From NCBI GenBank assembly GCA_036403035.1, contig DASWRT010000169.1, forward strand, positions 1 through 27,730: a stretch of DNA of 27,730 nucleotides, read 5' to 3'. The notes beneath the pieces are model-generated. The model did no database searches. It saw only the letters and a program-made list of their open reading frames with translations, and was not told the origin of the DNA. Shown here one piece after another: positions 14,515 to 22,620 of the stretch. The position numbers were made by a program, and so were the translations under genes. Position 1 is the first letter of the stretch. Every line of letters begins with the position of its first letter. The stretch is from DASWRT01 sp036403035 (GTDB lineage: Bacteria; Pseudomonadota; Alphaproteobacteria; ATCC43930; CGMCC-115725).

Positions 14515-15915
14515 CTATTCCGCGGCCTCGTCCTGTCGGCGTGCCGCGCCGGGCAGGCGGGTATCGGGCGGGAACCGGACCGCGAACCTCGCGCCGCGTC
14601 CGTTCAGCCCGGAGTCGACCGTGATGGCGCCGCCGTGCGCGGCGACGATGCGGCCGACGATCGACAGGCCGAGCCCGGCATTTCCCGCACGGCGACGGTC
14701 GCGCCGCCAGAACCGCCGGAAGATAAGCGGCCGCTCATGCACCGGGACGCCCGGTCCTTCGTCGATCACGTCGAAGCCGGGATCGTCGGTGACGACGATC
14801 TCGACCGTCGTTCCGGGGGGCGTGTGCGCGAGCGCGTTCTCGACCAGATTGCGCACCGCCTGTCCGAGCGCCTCCTCGTTGCCGCGCATCCGAACAGGCT
14901 TCGCTACGCCCGACACCGCGACCGACTTCTTCCGCGCCACCGCAAGCGGCGCGAGCCAGACGGCGATGTTGACGCATACCGCCTGAAGATCTGCGGCGTC
15001 GTCCGTATGGATGACGAGGCTGTCCAGCTCGGCGACTTCGAGAAGCTGATTGACCAGCCGGCCCATCCCGTCGATGTCGTCGCGCAATGCCTGTGCGACC
15101 GCCGGGTCCCTGATCATGTCGGCGTGGGTGCGCAGGATGGCGAGCGGCGTCCGTAGCTCGTGCGCGGCGTCGGCAGTAAACTCGCGCTGCGCCTTGAACC
15201 CCTTCTGAAGGCGGTCGAGCGCCGCGTTCACCGCCTGCACCAGGGGCAGGATCTCGCGCGGGATGCTCCGCTCCGGCAGGCGCAGCTCGGTCCGCTCGGG
15301 ACCGATCCGCGCCGCGAGCGCCGACGCATCGAGGATCGGCCGCAGGCTCCGCCGGAAGATCAGGATGTCGATCACCAGCAACAGCAGCAGGATCGGCGCG
15401 GTGATCCAGCCGACGCGCGGGAAGAACTCGGCGACGATGTCGTCCATCAGGACGTCGCGGTGCGACATGTTCTCGGCGACCTGCACCCACAGATGCTGCC
15501 CGGCAACCTCCACCGGGACGCTCGCGCCATCATAGTCGTTCCCGCCGCGGCGCCGCGCGAAGCGGTAGATGTTGCTGACGAGCGGGTCGTGCCGCGTGAT
15601 CGGCACATTGTCCGCGAGCGATGTGAAGAGGACGCGCCCGGTCTCGTCGACGACTGCAAAGCTGTAGCGGCCGTAACCGCGCGAATAGGTGTCTTTCAGC
15701 GGCTCGGGCAGGTCGAGGCGCCATTCCCCGTCGGCATCGCGGGAAAGATAGCGGAGGATGTCCTGCGTCTGTTCCTCGAAGTTCCGCTCCTCGATCTGGT
15801 TGGCGGCGTTCCGCAGCATGTAAATCAGCGCGACCGGCATGCAGATCGAGGTGACAACAACCGCCGCAATGTGGAAGGCGATGATGCGGGCGGTGACGGA
15901 GCGGAAGCGGACCAT
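14515..15915 (-). CDS. Sensor histidine kinase (HAMP-less or degenerate-HAMP, HisKA/HATPase)
   Basis: The 466-aa kinase has TM1 (about residues 10-33), a periplasmic sensor of roughly 135 residues and TM2 (170-188). The dimerisation box AAHELRTPLA follows with the phospho-acceptor His252, then the N-box NLVENALAH (Asn360), G1 DEGPGV (Asp385) and G2 GLGLSIV. Such kinases autophosphorylate and pass the phosphate to their OmpR-type partner, here encoded directly upstream: the regulator stop and this ATG are one base apart. The architecture resembles QseC/PmrB/TctE-type sensors. The signal is unknown. Confidence 0.95.
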   Translation of the reverse strand: MVRFRSVTARIIAFHIAAVVVTSICMPVALIYMLRNAANQIEERNFEEQTQDILRYLSRDADGEWRLDLPEPLKDTYSRGYGRYSFAVVDETGRVLFTSLADNVPITRHDPLVSNIYRFARRRGGNDYDGASVPVEVAGQHLWVQVAENMSHRDVLMDDIVAEFFPRVGWITAPILLLLLVIDILIFRRSLRPILDASALAARIGPERTELRLPERSIPREILPLVQAVNAALDRLQKGFKAQREFTADAAHELRTPLAILRTHADMIRDPAVAQALRDDIDGMGRLVNQLLEVAELDSLVIHTDDAADLQAVCVNIAVWLAPLAVARKKSVAVSGVAKPVRMRGNEEALGQAVRNLVENALAHTPPGTTVEIVVTDDPGFDVIDEGPGVPVHERPLIFRRFWRRDRRRAGNAGLGLSIVGRIVAAHGGAITVDSGLNGRGARFAVRFPPDTRLPGAARRQDEAAE

Positions 15916-15916
15916 G

Positions 15917-16606
15917 TCACTCCGCCTGTTCGGTCTCGGACTGCGAGATCATGTAGCCGACGCCGCGCAGCGTGTGGATCTGGACGGTGGCGCCGAGTTC
16001 CATGAGGCGCTTGCGCAGCCGGTGCACGTAGACCTCGATCGCATTCGACCCGACGTCGTCGGCCAGACCGTACAGGTTGCCTTCGAGGATCTTCTTCGGC
16101 ACGACGCGGCCGCTGCGCCGCATCAACGCCTCCAGCACGGCAAGCTCGCGCGCGGACAGGTAGCAAGGCTTGCCTTCGACGAAGACCTGACGGGCCGTCG
16201 TGTCGAACGTCAGGTTGCCGAGCTTCAGCGCGAGCCCGAGCAGGTTGCCCGGCCGCCGCAGCAGCGCATTGAGGCGGGCGATCAGCTCCTCAAGGGCGAA
16301 GGGCTTCACCGCATAGTCGTCGGCGCCGGCGTCGAGGCCGCTGACCCGGTCCTTGAGGGTGCCGCGGGCGGTCAGTACGAGGACGGGCGTGCTGTCGCCG
16401 CGCGACCGCATCTCGCGCAGCACCTCATGACCGTCACCATCGGGCAGGTTGAGATCGAGCACGACGGCATCGTAGCGGCTGGTCTTCAGCATCTCGTCGG
16501 CGTCGCTCACGGTGGTCAGCACGTCGACCGTGAATCCGACCTCGCTCAACCCTTGTTGCAGCAGCGCCGACAAGCGTTCGTTGTCCTCGATCAGCAGGAG
16601 CTTCAT
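15917..16606 (-). CDS. OmpR/PhoB-family response regulator
   Basis: The 229-aa regulator has a receiver domain with the acidic pocket Glu7/Asp8, phospho-acceptor Asp51 (VLDLNLPD), Thr79 (LTAR) and Lys101 (VKPF). A C-terminal winged-helix domain follows (SARELAVLEALMRRSGRVV, then VYVHRLRKRL and the wing HTLRGVGYMI). It is the promoter-proximal gene of a two-gene operon with the kinase. Upstream lies the 322-base region shared with the divergent speD operon, which holds a three-copy repeat that could be its binding site. Confidence 0.95.
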   Translation of the reverse strand: MKLLLIEDNERLSALLQQGLSEVGFTVDVLTTVSDADEMLKTSRYDAVVLDLNLPDGDGHEVLREMRSRGDSTPVLVLTARGTLKDRVSGLDAGADDYAVKPFALEELIARLNALLRRPGNLLGLALKLGNLTFDTTARQVFVEGKPCYLSARELAVLEALMRRSGRVVPKKILEGNLYGLADDVGSNAIEVYVHRLRKRLMELGATVQIHTLRGVGYMISQSETEQAE

Positions 16607-16685
16607 GGGGTCGGCGACACTGATGGCATCATCCCGGGATAGTACGGCTTTCGCGTTCGGCTGCCAAAGCCGGCGGTCGTCGGCA

Positions 16686-16818
16686 GGCAGGCGTTCAGCT
16701 TCACGAAAGGTTGAGTTCAGTCCGCCGTAATCGGCAGGCGTTCAAGTTCGTGAAAGGTTGAGCAAATCTACCAGAAGGCGACGTCCGTACTCGATTAAAA
16801 CCGAAAGGTAGAACAAAT
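16686..16818. repeat. Three-copy direct repeat in the divergent regulator/speD intergenic region
   Basis: A 30-base unit at 16686-16715 recurs at 16733-16762 with 26 of 30 bases equal, 47 bases on. The shared core GAAAGGTTGAG recurs in a third, weaker copy (GAAAGGTAGAA at 16803-16813), another 51 bases on. The first two copies also contain TTC-N2-GAA palindromes just before the core. The spacings are near four to five helical turns. The rest of 16607-16928 holds no gene; it turns A/T-rich from about 16887 to 16919, just before speD, but no convincing -35/-10 pair can be chosen. A regulator-binding role is inferred. Confidence 0.55.
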
Positions 16819-16928
16819 GAAGCTGAGGCCAATCACCTAGGAATGCGCGGGCGGCCGTTGGTGAATCGTGCAAGGGTTACAATCCGGAAACTTTTGATAA
16901 ACCATATTCATTAATAATCGTCGGCACG

Positions 16929-17345
16929 ATGTCTTTCCCACCGTGTCAGACCATGAACTTTCTGGGCCACCAAGTCGTCCTCGATCTCCACGATTGCCGT
17001 ACCGCCTCGTTCGACGACATAGCCTGGGTCGAGGCGACGATGCTGGAGGCCGCACGGCGCGCCGAGGCGACGATCGTCGAGTCCACCTTCCACCGGTTTT
17101 CGCCGCACGGGATCTCCGGCGTCCTCGTGATCGCCGAATCGCATATCGCGATCCACACCTGGCCCGAGCACGGCTACGCGGCGATCGACATCTTCACCTG
17201 CGGCTCGATGCACGGGTTGCGGAAGGCCGCCGACTACCTGATCGACACCTTCGAATCGCTCCGCCCGAACATCGTCGAACTGCGCCGCGGCCGCCCCGTC
17301 GAGCCGGCCCCGGCGCTCGCCCGCCCGACTCCCCTTGTCGCCTGA
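16929..17345 (+). CDS. speD: S-adenosylmethionine decarboxylase proenzyme (bacterial SpeD)
   Basis: The 138-aa protein is a short class 1B pyruvoyl-dependent AdoMet decarboxylase. Ser71 in ESHIAIHTWPE is the self-cleavage site that becomes the pyruvoyl group, with the processing His76 and catalytic Cys91 (DIFTCG) in the expected places. It makes decarboxylated AdoMet, the aminopropyl donor for the SpeE enzyme encoded next. A second ATG at 16953 (MNFLGHQ) fits family N-termini equally well and could be the true start. The stop is 13 bases from speE, so the two are co-transcribed. Confidence 0.95.
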   Translation: MSFPPCQTMNFLGHQVVLDLHDCRTASFDDIAWVEATMLEAARRAEATIVESTFHRFSPHGISGVLVIAESHIAIHTWPEHGYAAIDIFTCGSMHGLRKAADYLIDTFESLRPNIVELRRGRPVEPAPALARPTPLVA

Positions 17346-17358
17346 GAGGTCCCGACTA

Positions 17359-18270
17359 ATGTCTGCCGCTGCCGCCGCCGTTCCACTCGCCAAGAAGTCG
17401 CAGAACCAGGACTGGTTCGAGGAGGCCGGCTCGTGGGGGGAGCGTCACCAGTTCCTCGTCACCAAGACGCTGTTCCGCGGCAGGACCCGGTTCCAGGACG
17501 TGGCGATCATCGAGACCGCGGAATACGACAAGATGCTCGTCATCGACGGCGCGCCGCAGTCGGCCGAATATGACGAGTACGTCTATCACGAATCGCTCGT
17601 CCACCCGGCGATGGCGATGCACCCGAACCCGCGCCGCGTCCTGGTGATCGGCGGCGGCGAGGGGGCGACGATCCGCGAGGCGCTGCGCCATACGACGGTC
17701 GAGCGCGTCGTGATGATCGACATCGACGAGGAACTGGTCGGGCTGTGCCGGCGGCTTATGCCGGAATGGCACCGGGGCGCGTTCGACGACCCGCGGCTCG
17801 ACCTGCGCCATTGCGACGGCCTCGCCTACATGCGCGACAGCACCGACCAGTATGACGTCGTGATCGTCGATGTCTGCGACGAGGGCGACGACAACGCGGC
17901 GGCGCCGATCTACAGCGCCAAGTTCTACGCCTCGGTGAAGGCGCGGCTGGCGCCGGGCGGCATCGCGGTGATCCAGGCGATGGAGCTGACGGTCGGCGAG
18001 ACGGACGGGCATGCCGCGATCCGCCGCAAGCTGAACCCGCTGTTCCGCCGCGTGCAGTCCTACGCCGCGTTCGTGCCGTCCTTCTGGTGCGACTGGAGCT
18101 TCATCATGGCGGGCGACGACCTGCCGGCTGCGCTGCCGGCGCCGGAAGCGCTGGACCGCGTCCTGGCGGAGCGGGGCATCGCCGACGCGCTGCGGTTCTA
18201 CGACGGCGAGACGCACCGGCGGCTGCTGAGCCTGCCGAAGGACCTGCGCACCGCGATCGGTCAACGATGA
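17359..18270 (+). CDS. speE: Spermidine synthase-family aminopropyltransferase
   Basis: The 303-aa protein has the SpeE N-terminal beta domain, the substrate gate IDGAPQSAEYDEYVYHE (residues 62-78), the AdoMet-binding motif GGGEGATIRE (98-107) and the acidic nucleotide-binding MIDIDEEL. A GAGAGGT eight bases before the ATG marks the start. Two details differ from typical spermidine synthases: GGGEGA in place of GGGDGG, and the active-site loop VDVCDEGDDN (170-179) where most have D-x-x-D-P. The catalytic Asp171 is present. The product could be spermidine, sym-homospermidine-like or thermospermine-type. It overlaps the ABC gene by ATGA. Confidence 0.93.
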   Translation: MSAAAAAVPLAKKSQNQDWFEEAGSWGERHQFLVTKTLFRGRTRFQDVAIIETAEYDKMLVIDGAPQSAEYDEYVYHESLVHPAMAMHPNPRRVLVIGGGEGATIREALRHTTVERVVMIDIDEELVGLCRRLMPEWHRGAFDDPRLDLRHCDGLAYMRDSTDQYDVVIVDVCDEGDDNAAAPIYSAKFYASVKARLAPGGIAVIQAMELTVGETDGHAAIRRKLNPLFRRVQSYAAFVPSFWCDWSFIMAGDDLPAALPAPEALDRVLAERGIADALRFYDGETHRRLLSLPKDLRTAIGQR

Positions 18271-20093
18271 GTGATCGCCGTCCGTCGCCGCTCGGCCTGT
18301 TCGGTTCGCTGCTCGCCGGGAAGCCGGCGGCGGCGGCCGGCCTGTTCGCCTGCTCGGTCGGCGTCGCCGCCGCCGAGCTGGCGATACCCTGGCTGCTTCA
18401 GGACGCGATCGACGCGGCTCTCGGCAGCCGCGACGCCGGCCGGCTCGACCGGATCGGCCTGACCATCCTGGCGGTCGTCGCCGGCCTCTACGTCGTGCAT
18501 GCTCTGCTGCTCCGCTGCGAGACGGCCGTCATGCAGGACGGGCTCTACCGGCTGCGCCGGATGCTTTACACGCGCGTGCTCGGCCAGCCGCTCTCGTTCT
18601 TCGCGAAGGCGCGGACCGGCGACCTGATGCACCGGCTGGTCAACGACGTGGACGTGGTCGATGCGCACGCATCCTACGTCTTCAGCGACGTGCCGTTCGA
18701 CGCGATGACGGTCGTCGGCGTGCTCGCGGCGATGCTGCTGCTCGAACCGCGCCTCGCGCTCGTCGTCGTCGGGTTCCTGACGGTCGCGGCGCTGATCTCG
18801 CATCGGCTCGGACGGCCGCTGCCGACCTTGCGCAAGCGCCTGCAAAGCGCCGAGGCCACGCTCACCGCGCGGCTTCAGGAGGTGCTGAGCGGCGTCCGGA
18901 CGGTGAAGACGTTCGGCCGGGAGCCGTTCGAGACGAAGCGTCTCGACGGCGCGAACGCCGAGATGTGCGCGATCGAGACCGGCGCCGGGCGCATCGAGTC
19001 GCTGCTGGAGCCGGTGTTCGACCTGATCGAGCAACTCGGCGTCGTCTTTATCGTCTGGTACGGCGCGCACCTGCTGATCGAGGGCAGCCTGACGGCGGGC
19101 GGGCTGGTCGCCTTCATCGCCTATATGGAGCTGCTGTCGACGCCGATCGGGCATATCGGCAAGCACTACCGCCACTTCCTCCAGACCCGCGCAGTGTTCG
19201 AGCGGCTGGCCGAATTCCTCGGCGGGCTCGCGCCTCTCCGTGCGGCAGGCGGCAAGCCCGCGCCCGCGGCGGCGCCGGCGATCGCCTTCGACGGCGTGGT
19301 CTTCGACCATGCTGCGGGCAGGGACGAGAAGCCGCGGCGCATCCTCGACGGGTTGTCGCTGACGATCCGGCCGGGCGAGACGGTGGCGCTGCTCGGGCGC
19401 AACGGCTCCGGCAAGACAACGGCGATGGACCTGCTGCTCGGCTTCCATGCGCCGCAGGCCGGGCGGGTGCTGATCGACGGCGGCGACCTCGCGGCGATCG
19501 ATCCGGCGGCGTGGCGGGAGTGCGTCGGCACGATGTCTCAGGAAGTCGTGCTGTTCCATGCCAGCGTCCGCGACAACATCGCCTACGGCCGTCCCGACGC
19601 GACTGCGGACGAGATCCGCGCCGCCGCCGCGGCCGCCGGCCTCGACGCGCTGCTCGCGCGCTTGCCGGACGGGCTGGAGACGATCGTCGGCGACCGCGGC
19701 AGCAAGCTCTCCGGCGGAGAGCGGCAGCGCATCGCGCTGGCGCGGCTGTTCCTGAAGGCGCCGCGAGTCCTCATCCTCGACGAGCCGGCGGCGCATCTCG
19801 ACGGCGAGGCGCTGCGCGACCTCGCCGACCGGCTCGCCGCCTTGGCGCAGGGCCGCACGACGATCCTGATCGAGCACCGGCCGGAGCTGCTGGCGGCGCT
19901 CGCCGACCGCGCCATTCTGCTCGACGGCGGCCGGGTCGCCGCATCGGGGACGGTCGAGGAGTTGCTGGCGCAGGAACCGCTGGCTGCCTCGCTCGCCGCC
20001 GCCCAGGGCAAGCCGGGGAACAACGGGAAACCTGGCGGCAAGAAGCGAGCCGGCGACGGCGCGAAGGCTGCTGGGCTGGAACTGGTTTCCTGA
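18267..20093 (+). CDS. ABC exporter, half-transporter with fused membrane and ATPase domains
   Basis: The 608-aa protein has a six-helix exporter domain (about residues 15-315) with coupling-helix segments such as SFFAKARTGDLMHRL. The ATPase follows: Walker A GRNGSGKT (Lys383), Q-loop Gln425, signature LSGGERQR (481-488), Walker B VLILDEPAAHLD (Asp505, Glu506) and switch His537 (IEHRPE). It would act as a homodimer in the inner membrane. The C-terminal 30 residues are a Gly/Lys-rich tail. Its ATG overlaps the speE stop by four bases, so its translation is coupled to polyamine synthesis. Export of a polyamine or a conjugate is a reasonable inference but not shown by the motifs. Confidence 0.93.
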   Translation: MSDRRPSPLGLFGSLLAGKPAAAAGLFACSVGVAAAELAIPWLLQDAIDAALGSRDAGRLDRIGLTILAVVAGLYVVHALLLRCETAVMQDGLYRLRRMLYTRVLGQPLSFFAKARTGDLMHRLVNDVDVVDAHASYVFSDVPFDAMTVVGVLAAMLLLEPRLALVVVGFLTVAALISHRLGRPLPTLRKRLQSAEATLTARLQEVLSGVRTVKTFGREPFETKRLDGANAEMCAIETGAGRIESLLEPVFDLIEQLGVVFIVWYGAHLLIEGSLTAGGLVAFIAYMELLSTPIGHIGKHYRHFLQTRAVFERLAEFLGGLAPLRAAGGKPAPAAAPAIAFDGVVFDHAAGRDEKPRRILDGLSLTIRPGETVALLGRNGSGKTTAMDLLLGFHAPQAGRVLIDGGDLAAIDPAAWRECVGTMSQEVVLFHASVRDNIAYGRPDATADEIRAAAAAAGLDALLARLPDGLETIVGDRGSKLSGGERQRIALARLFLKAPRVLILDEPAAHLDGEALRDLADRLAALAQGRTTILIEHRPELLAALADRAILLDGGRVAASGTVEELLAQEPLAASLAAAQGKPGNNGKPGGKKRAGDGAKAAGLELVS

Positions 20094-20117
20094 CAGGCGG
20101 AGCCGGGCAGGGCGGCG

Positions 20118-20714
20118 TCACGCCTCTCCGGCCGGCTCTCCCCAGCGGCGCACGGTGCCGCTCTCGATCCCGAACAGGTCGAGCACGCGGCCGAGCGTGT
20201 GGTCGACCATGTCCTCCAGCGTCGCCGGCTTGGCGTAGAAGGCCGGCACCGGCGGGTAGACGATCGCGCCGATCTCGGTGACCGCCGCCATGTTGCGGAG
20301 ATGGCCGAGATGGAGCGGCGTCTCGCGCACCATCAGCACGAGCCGGCGGCGCTCCTTCAGTACGACGTCGGCGGCGCGGGTCAGCAACCCGCTGGTGGCG
20401 CCGGTCGCGATCTCGGCAAGCGAGCGCATCGAGCAGGGCGCCACAACCATGCCGAGCGTCCGAAACGAACCGCTGGCGAGCGGAGCGGCGATGTCGGCGG
20501 GGGAGTAGAACGCGTGCGCGAGGGCGGTAACGTCGGCGACCTTCAGCGCGGTCTCGTTGGCGAGCGCCACCTGGGCGGCGCGGCTCATCACCAGATGCGT
20601 CTCGATCCCGCCGCCCGCGTCGCGCAGCAGCTCCAGCAGCCGGACGCCGTAGACCACGCCCGACGCCCCGCTGATGCCGACGATCAGACGCCGCCGAGAC
20701 CCGTCATCGCCCAT
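20118..20714 (-). CDS. ubiX: Flavin prenyltransferase UbiX/Pad1
   Basis: The 198-aa protein makes prenylated FMN from FMN and dimethylallyl phosphate, the cofactor of UbiD-type decarboxylases. Family motifs are GISGASGVVYGVRLLELL at the start, VVAPCSMRSLAEIATGATSGLLTR in the middle, and LVLMVRETPLHLGHLRNM then PPVPAFYAKP for the prenyl-phosphate site. The ATG at 20714 gives the normal family length; the frame extends upstream into the gap. The stop lies 24 bases from that of the ABC gene, convergent, with a GC-rich inverted repeat (20100-20106 with 20132-20138). No UbiD is in the window. The LigB-type dioxygenase gene lies 79 bases upstream in the same direction. Confidence 0.95.
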   Translation of the reverse strand: MGDDGSRRRLIVGISGASGVVYGVRLLELLRDAGGGIETHLVMSRAAQVALANETALKVADVTALAHAFYSPADIAAPLASGSFRTLGMVVAPCSMRSLAEIATGATSGLLTRAADVVLKERRRLVLMVRETPLHLGHLRNMAAVTEIGAIVYPPVPAFYAKPATLEDMVDHTLGRVLDLFGIESGTVRRWGEPAGEA

Positions 20715-20793
20715 CGAACGCTCCGCTCTGCCCACGTGCGCCGCCGCACACGGCACACGCGCTGTACCGGAGTTGCGCCGGTCAGGTCCAGCG

Positions 20794-21618
20794 TCAAGCG
20801 GCGCGGACGGCTGCGGCGGGAAGCCCGCCGCCGAACGCGAACGCATCCATGCGCAGCGCGCCATAGGTCGCGCTGCGGTGCAGGCGTTGCGCCTTCGGTT
20901 GCGCCTCCCCGGCGGCGCCGAGCGCGACGAAGATCGGCAGCAGATGCTCGTCGCTCGGATGGTTGCGCTGCGCCTCGGGAGCGAGGCGGCGATAGGCGAG
21001 GAGGTCGGCGACGCGGCCTTCGATCAAGGCGTCGGCGAACCAATCGGCGAAGCGCGCCGCCCAGTCCAGCTCCGGCGAGTCGGGGCGCTGGCCGCGGAAC
21101 GCCGAGAGGTTGTGGGTGAAGCTGCCGCTCGCCAGGATCAGCACGTCCTCCCGCTCCCGCAGCGGCGCCAGCGCCCGGCCGACCGCGAGATGGTGCGCCG
21201 GGCCGAGATGGCTCTGGATCGAGAGCTGCGCGACCGGGATGTCCGCCTCGGGGTACATCAGCAGCAGCGGGACCCATGCGCCGTGGTCGAGGCCGCGCCG
21301 CGGGTCGATCAAGGCCGGAAGGCCGGCGGCGGCGAGCGCGTCGCCGACCCGCTCCGCGAGGGCCGGCGCACCCGGCGCCGGATAGGACAGCGCGTAGAGC
21401 GCGGGCGGAAAGCCGTAGAAATCGTGGATCGTCTCGTTGGTCCCGGTGACCGCGCTGACGGTCGGGTTCTCGGTCTCCCAGTGCGCCGAGACGGCGAGGA
21501 TCGATCTGGGACGGCGCGGCAACATGCCGCCGAGCGACCGGAGGAAATCGGCGGCCGGGACGGCCTCCAGGGGCAGCGTCGGCGCGCCGTGCGAGACGAA
21601 GAGGCTGGGGAGGGACAT
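20794..21618 (-). CDS. Extradiol dioxygenase, class III, 4,5-DOPA dioxygenase (YgiD/LigB) family
   Basis: The 274-aa enzyme has the LigB-superfamily metal ligands: FVSHGAP with His10, VSAHWET with His46, and the later NHPSDEHLLPIFVALGAAG. ASGSFTHNL and MDAFAFGG complete the plant-DODA/YgiD pattern. It should cleave a catechol-type ring next to the hydroxyls; E. coli YgiD acts on L-DOPA in vitro, but natural substrates are mostly unknown. The ATG at 21618 has a GAGGA eight bases upstream. The same frame is open without a stop through the doxX remnant upstream, which I treat as decay rather than a real fusion. Confidence 0.92.
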   Translation of the reverse strand: MSLPSLFVSHGAPTLPLEAVPAADFLRSLGGMLPRRPRSILAVSAHWETENPTVSAVTGTNETIHDFYGFPPALYALSYPAPGAPALAERVGDALAAAGLPALIDPRRGLDHGAWVPLLLMYPEADIPVAQLSIQSHLGPAHHLAVGRALAPLREREDVLILASGSFTHNLSAFRGQRPDSPELDWAARFADWFADALIEGRVADLLAYRRLAPEAQRNHPSDEHLLPIFVALGAAGEAQPKAQRLHRSATYGALRMDAFAFGGGLPAAAVRAA

Positions 21619-21741
21619 GGGGCAATCCTCGGGACGGAGGGCCGGGGCGGCGGCGGCGATAGACGGTCTGCGGCGGCGGCAGGGGACAGTCTGCACCCGC
21701 CGCCGCTCCACGTCATGCGGCGCGATGGGCAGGGCGCCGGG

Positions 21742-22071
21742 AATCGGACTCCGCGTCTGCCGCAGCCGAGCGCCGAGCGCGAACGCGCCGTCGCCGACCA
21801 GCGCCTGCACGATCAGGGCGAGCGACCAGAAGGCGGGGAACTCCCAGCCGCCGCCCTTGGCGGTGAACATCCAACCGTTCGCGCCGTGCACGAAGACGAT
21901 CGCGCCCAGCAGGACGGGCAGCAGCGCTACGGCGGCGATCCGGGTGTAGAGGCCGGCGATCAGCAGCAGCGCGCCGCCGATTTCCGCCGCGATCGTGAGA
22001 TAGGTGAGGGCGGGCGGCAGCCCGAGCGACGCGAAGAACGCGGCCGTGCCGGCCGGCGTGAAGGTCTCCGC
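21742..22071 (-). pseudogene. 5'-truncated DoxX family protein
   Basis: Read on the minus strand, the frame gives the body of a DoxX protein: FTPAGTAAFFASLGLPPAL, TIAAEIGGALLLIAGLYTRI, LLPVLLGAIVFVHGANGWMF and FWSLALIVQALVGDGAFALG. The N-terminal helix with the start codon is missing. An in-frame TAA at 22072-22074 stands directly before the first recognisable residues, and no ATG lies in the early part. DoxX genes often stand before ring-cleaving dioxygenase genes and divergent from a LysR gene, and a lysR remnant is indeed found at 22163-22336. At the 3' end the frame runs on into the dioxygenase without a stop, another sign of decay. Confidence 0.75.
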
Positions 22072-22162
22072 TTATCCGTGTGACGCAGCCGTTGCGGTCT
22101 GCGCGACCTCCATTCAAGCGGTGCATCCTTGCATGTCGGAGCCGTAAGATTGCACAACCACC

Positions 22163-22336
22163 ATGCAGAAATCATCTGGACAGCGATGCTCGACCGGGGC
22201 GCGGGTCGCGCCCTCGCGCGACATCTGGCTCGGCGTCCACCGAGACACGCGGCACGTGCCGCGGATCCGCGCCGTGCTCCATGCGCTGGCGCAGGAGATC
22301 CATGCCGCGTCGGTGCTGCTCGACCCGCCGGAGTGA
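22163..22336 (+). pseudogene. LysR-family regulator remnant, C-terminal tail only (copy 1)
   Basis: From about 22205 the frame reads VAPSRDIWLGVHRDTRHVPR and then IRAVLHALAQEI, the last strand and helix of a LysR effector-binding domain, and stops at TGA 22334-22336. The DNA-binding domain and most of the effector domain are absent. The 15 or so residues before the match (from an ATG at 22163) are unrelated sequence. In another frame, an ATG at 22187 (MLDR) could be the original lysR start, joined to the tail by an internal deletion. The remnant is divergent from the broken doxX. It is paralogous to copy 2 at 26137-26457: 63 of 75 bases match over 22205-22279, with an identical 18-base stretch across the stop codon. 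Confidence 0.7.
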
Positions 22337-22573
22337 CGGACCGGGCCGTTCGGGCCGGAGAACGGGTCCGACACTGCCCGCCCAAGACGATTTCCACCGC
22401 ACCGGCGACGGCTTCGCGTTCGCAGGTAGTGGCGTCACGGTGCGCGTGATAAGCGGGCAATGATTTGGCTTTTCATCGTGCAATTGAAAACGAATTAAGT
22501 CGAATTCCCGAACGACTCGCCGGAAGGGATGACGGTTTCAATTCGTCTATCTGAGGTGCCCTGCAGAAGAGGA

Positions 22574-22620
22574 GGCGCTACAGTATCGAATATTGTAGTA
22601 CACTCTTGGAGTGTTGCGCC
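22574..22620 (+). promoter_or_regulatory. Structured leader upstream of the GH16 gene (possible three-way junction)
   Basis: GGCGC (22574-22578) can pair with GCGCC (22616-22620). Inside are two hairpins: TACA-G-TAT (22579-22586) with ATA-T-TGTA (22590-22597), one G-T pair included, and ACACTC-TTG-GAGTGT (22600-22614). TTTT follows the outer stem at once. The whole lies 27-73 bases before the GH16 ATG. It could be a leader RNA element, an attenuator-like terminator or, for the first palindrome, a protein operator. The preceding 22344-22573 shows no gene and looks like scar sequence. Confidence 0.5.

Noticed and set aside
16686..16818. CRISPR array
   Set aside because: Only three imperfect copies, the third very weak, and no uniform spacer or cas gene; better read as protein-binding repeats.
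16820..16928. SAM- or polyamine-responsive riboswitch before speD
   Set aside because: I compared it by eye with what I remember of SAM riboswitch cores and found no matching conserved core or pseudoknot; the region is plain A/T-rich sequence near the start.
20794..21891. DoxX-dioxygenase fusion protein
   Set aside because: The joint linker is low-complexity, the DoxX part lacks its N-terminus, and the dioxygenase has its own ribosome-binding site and a family-typical start at 21618.
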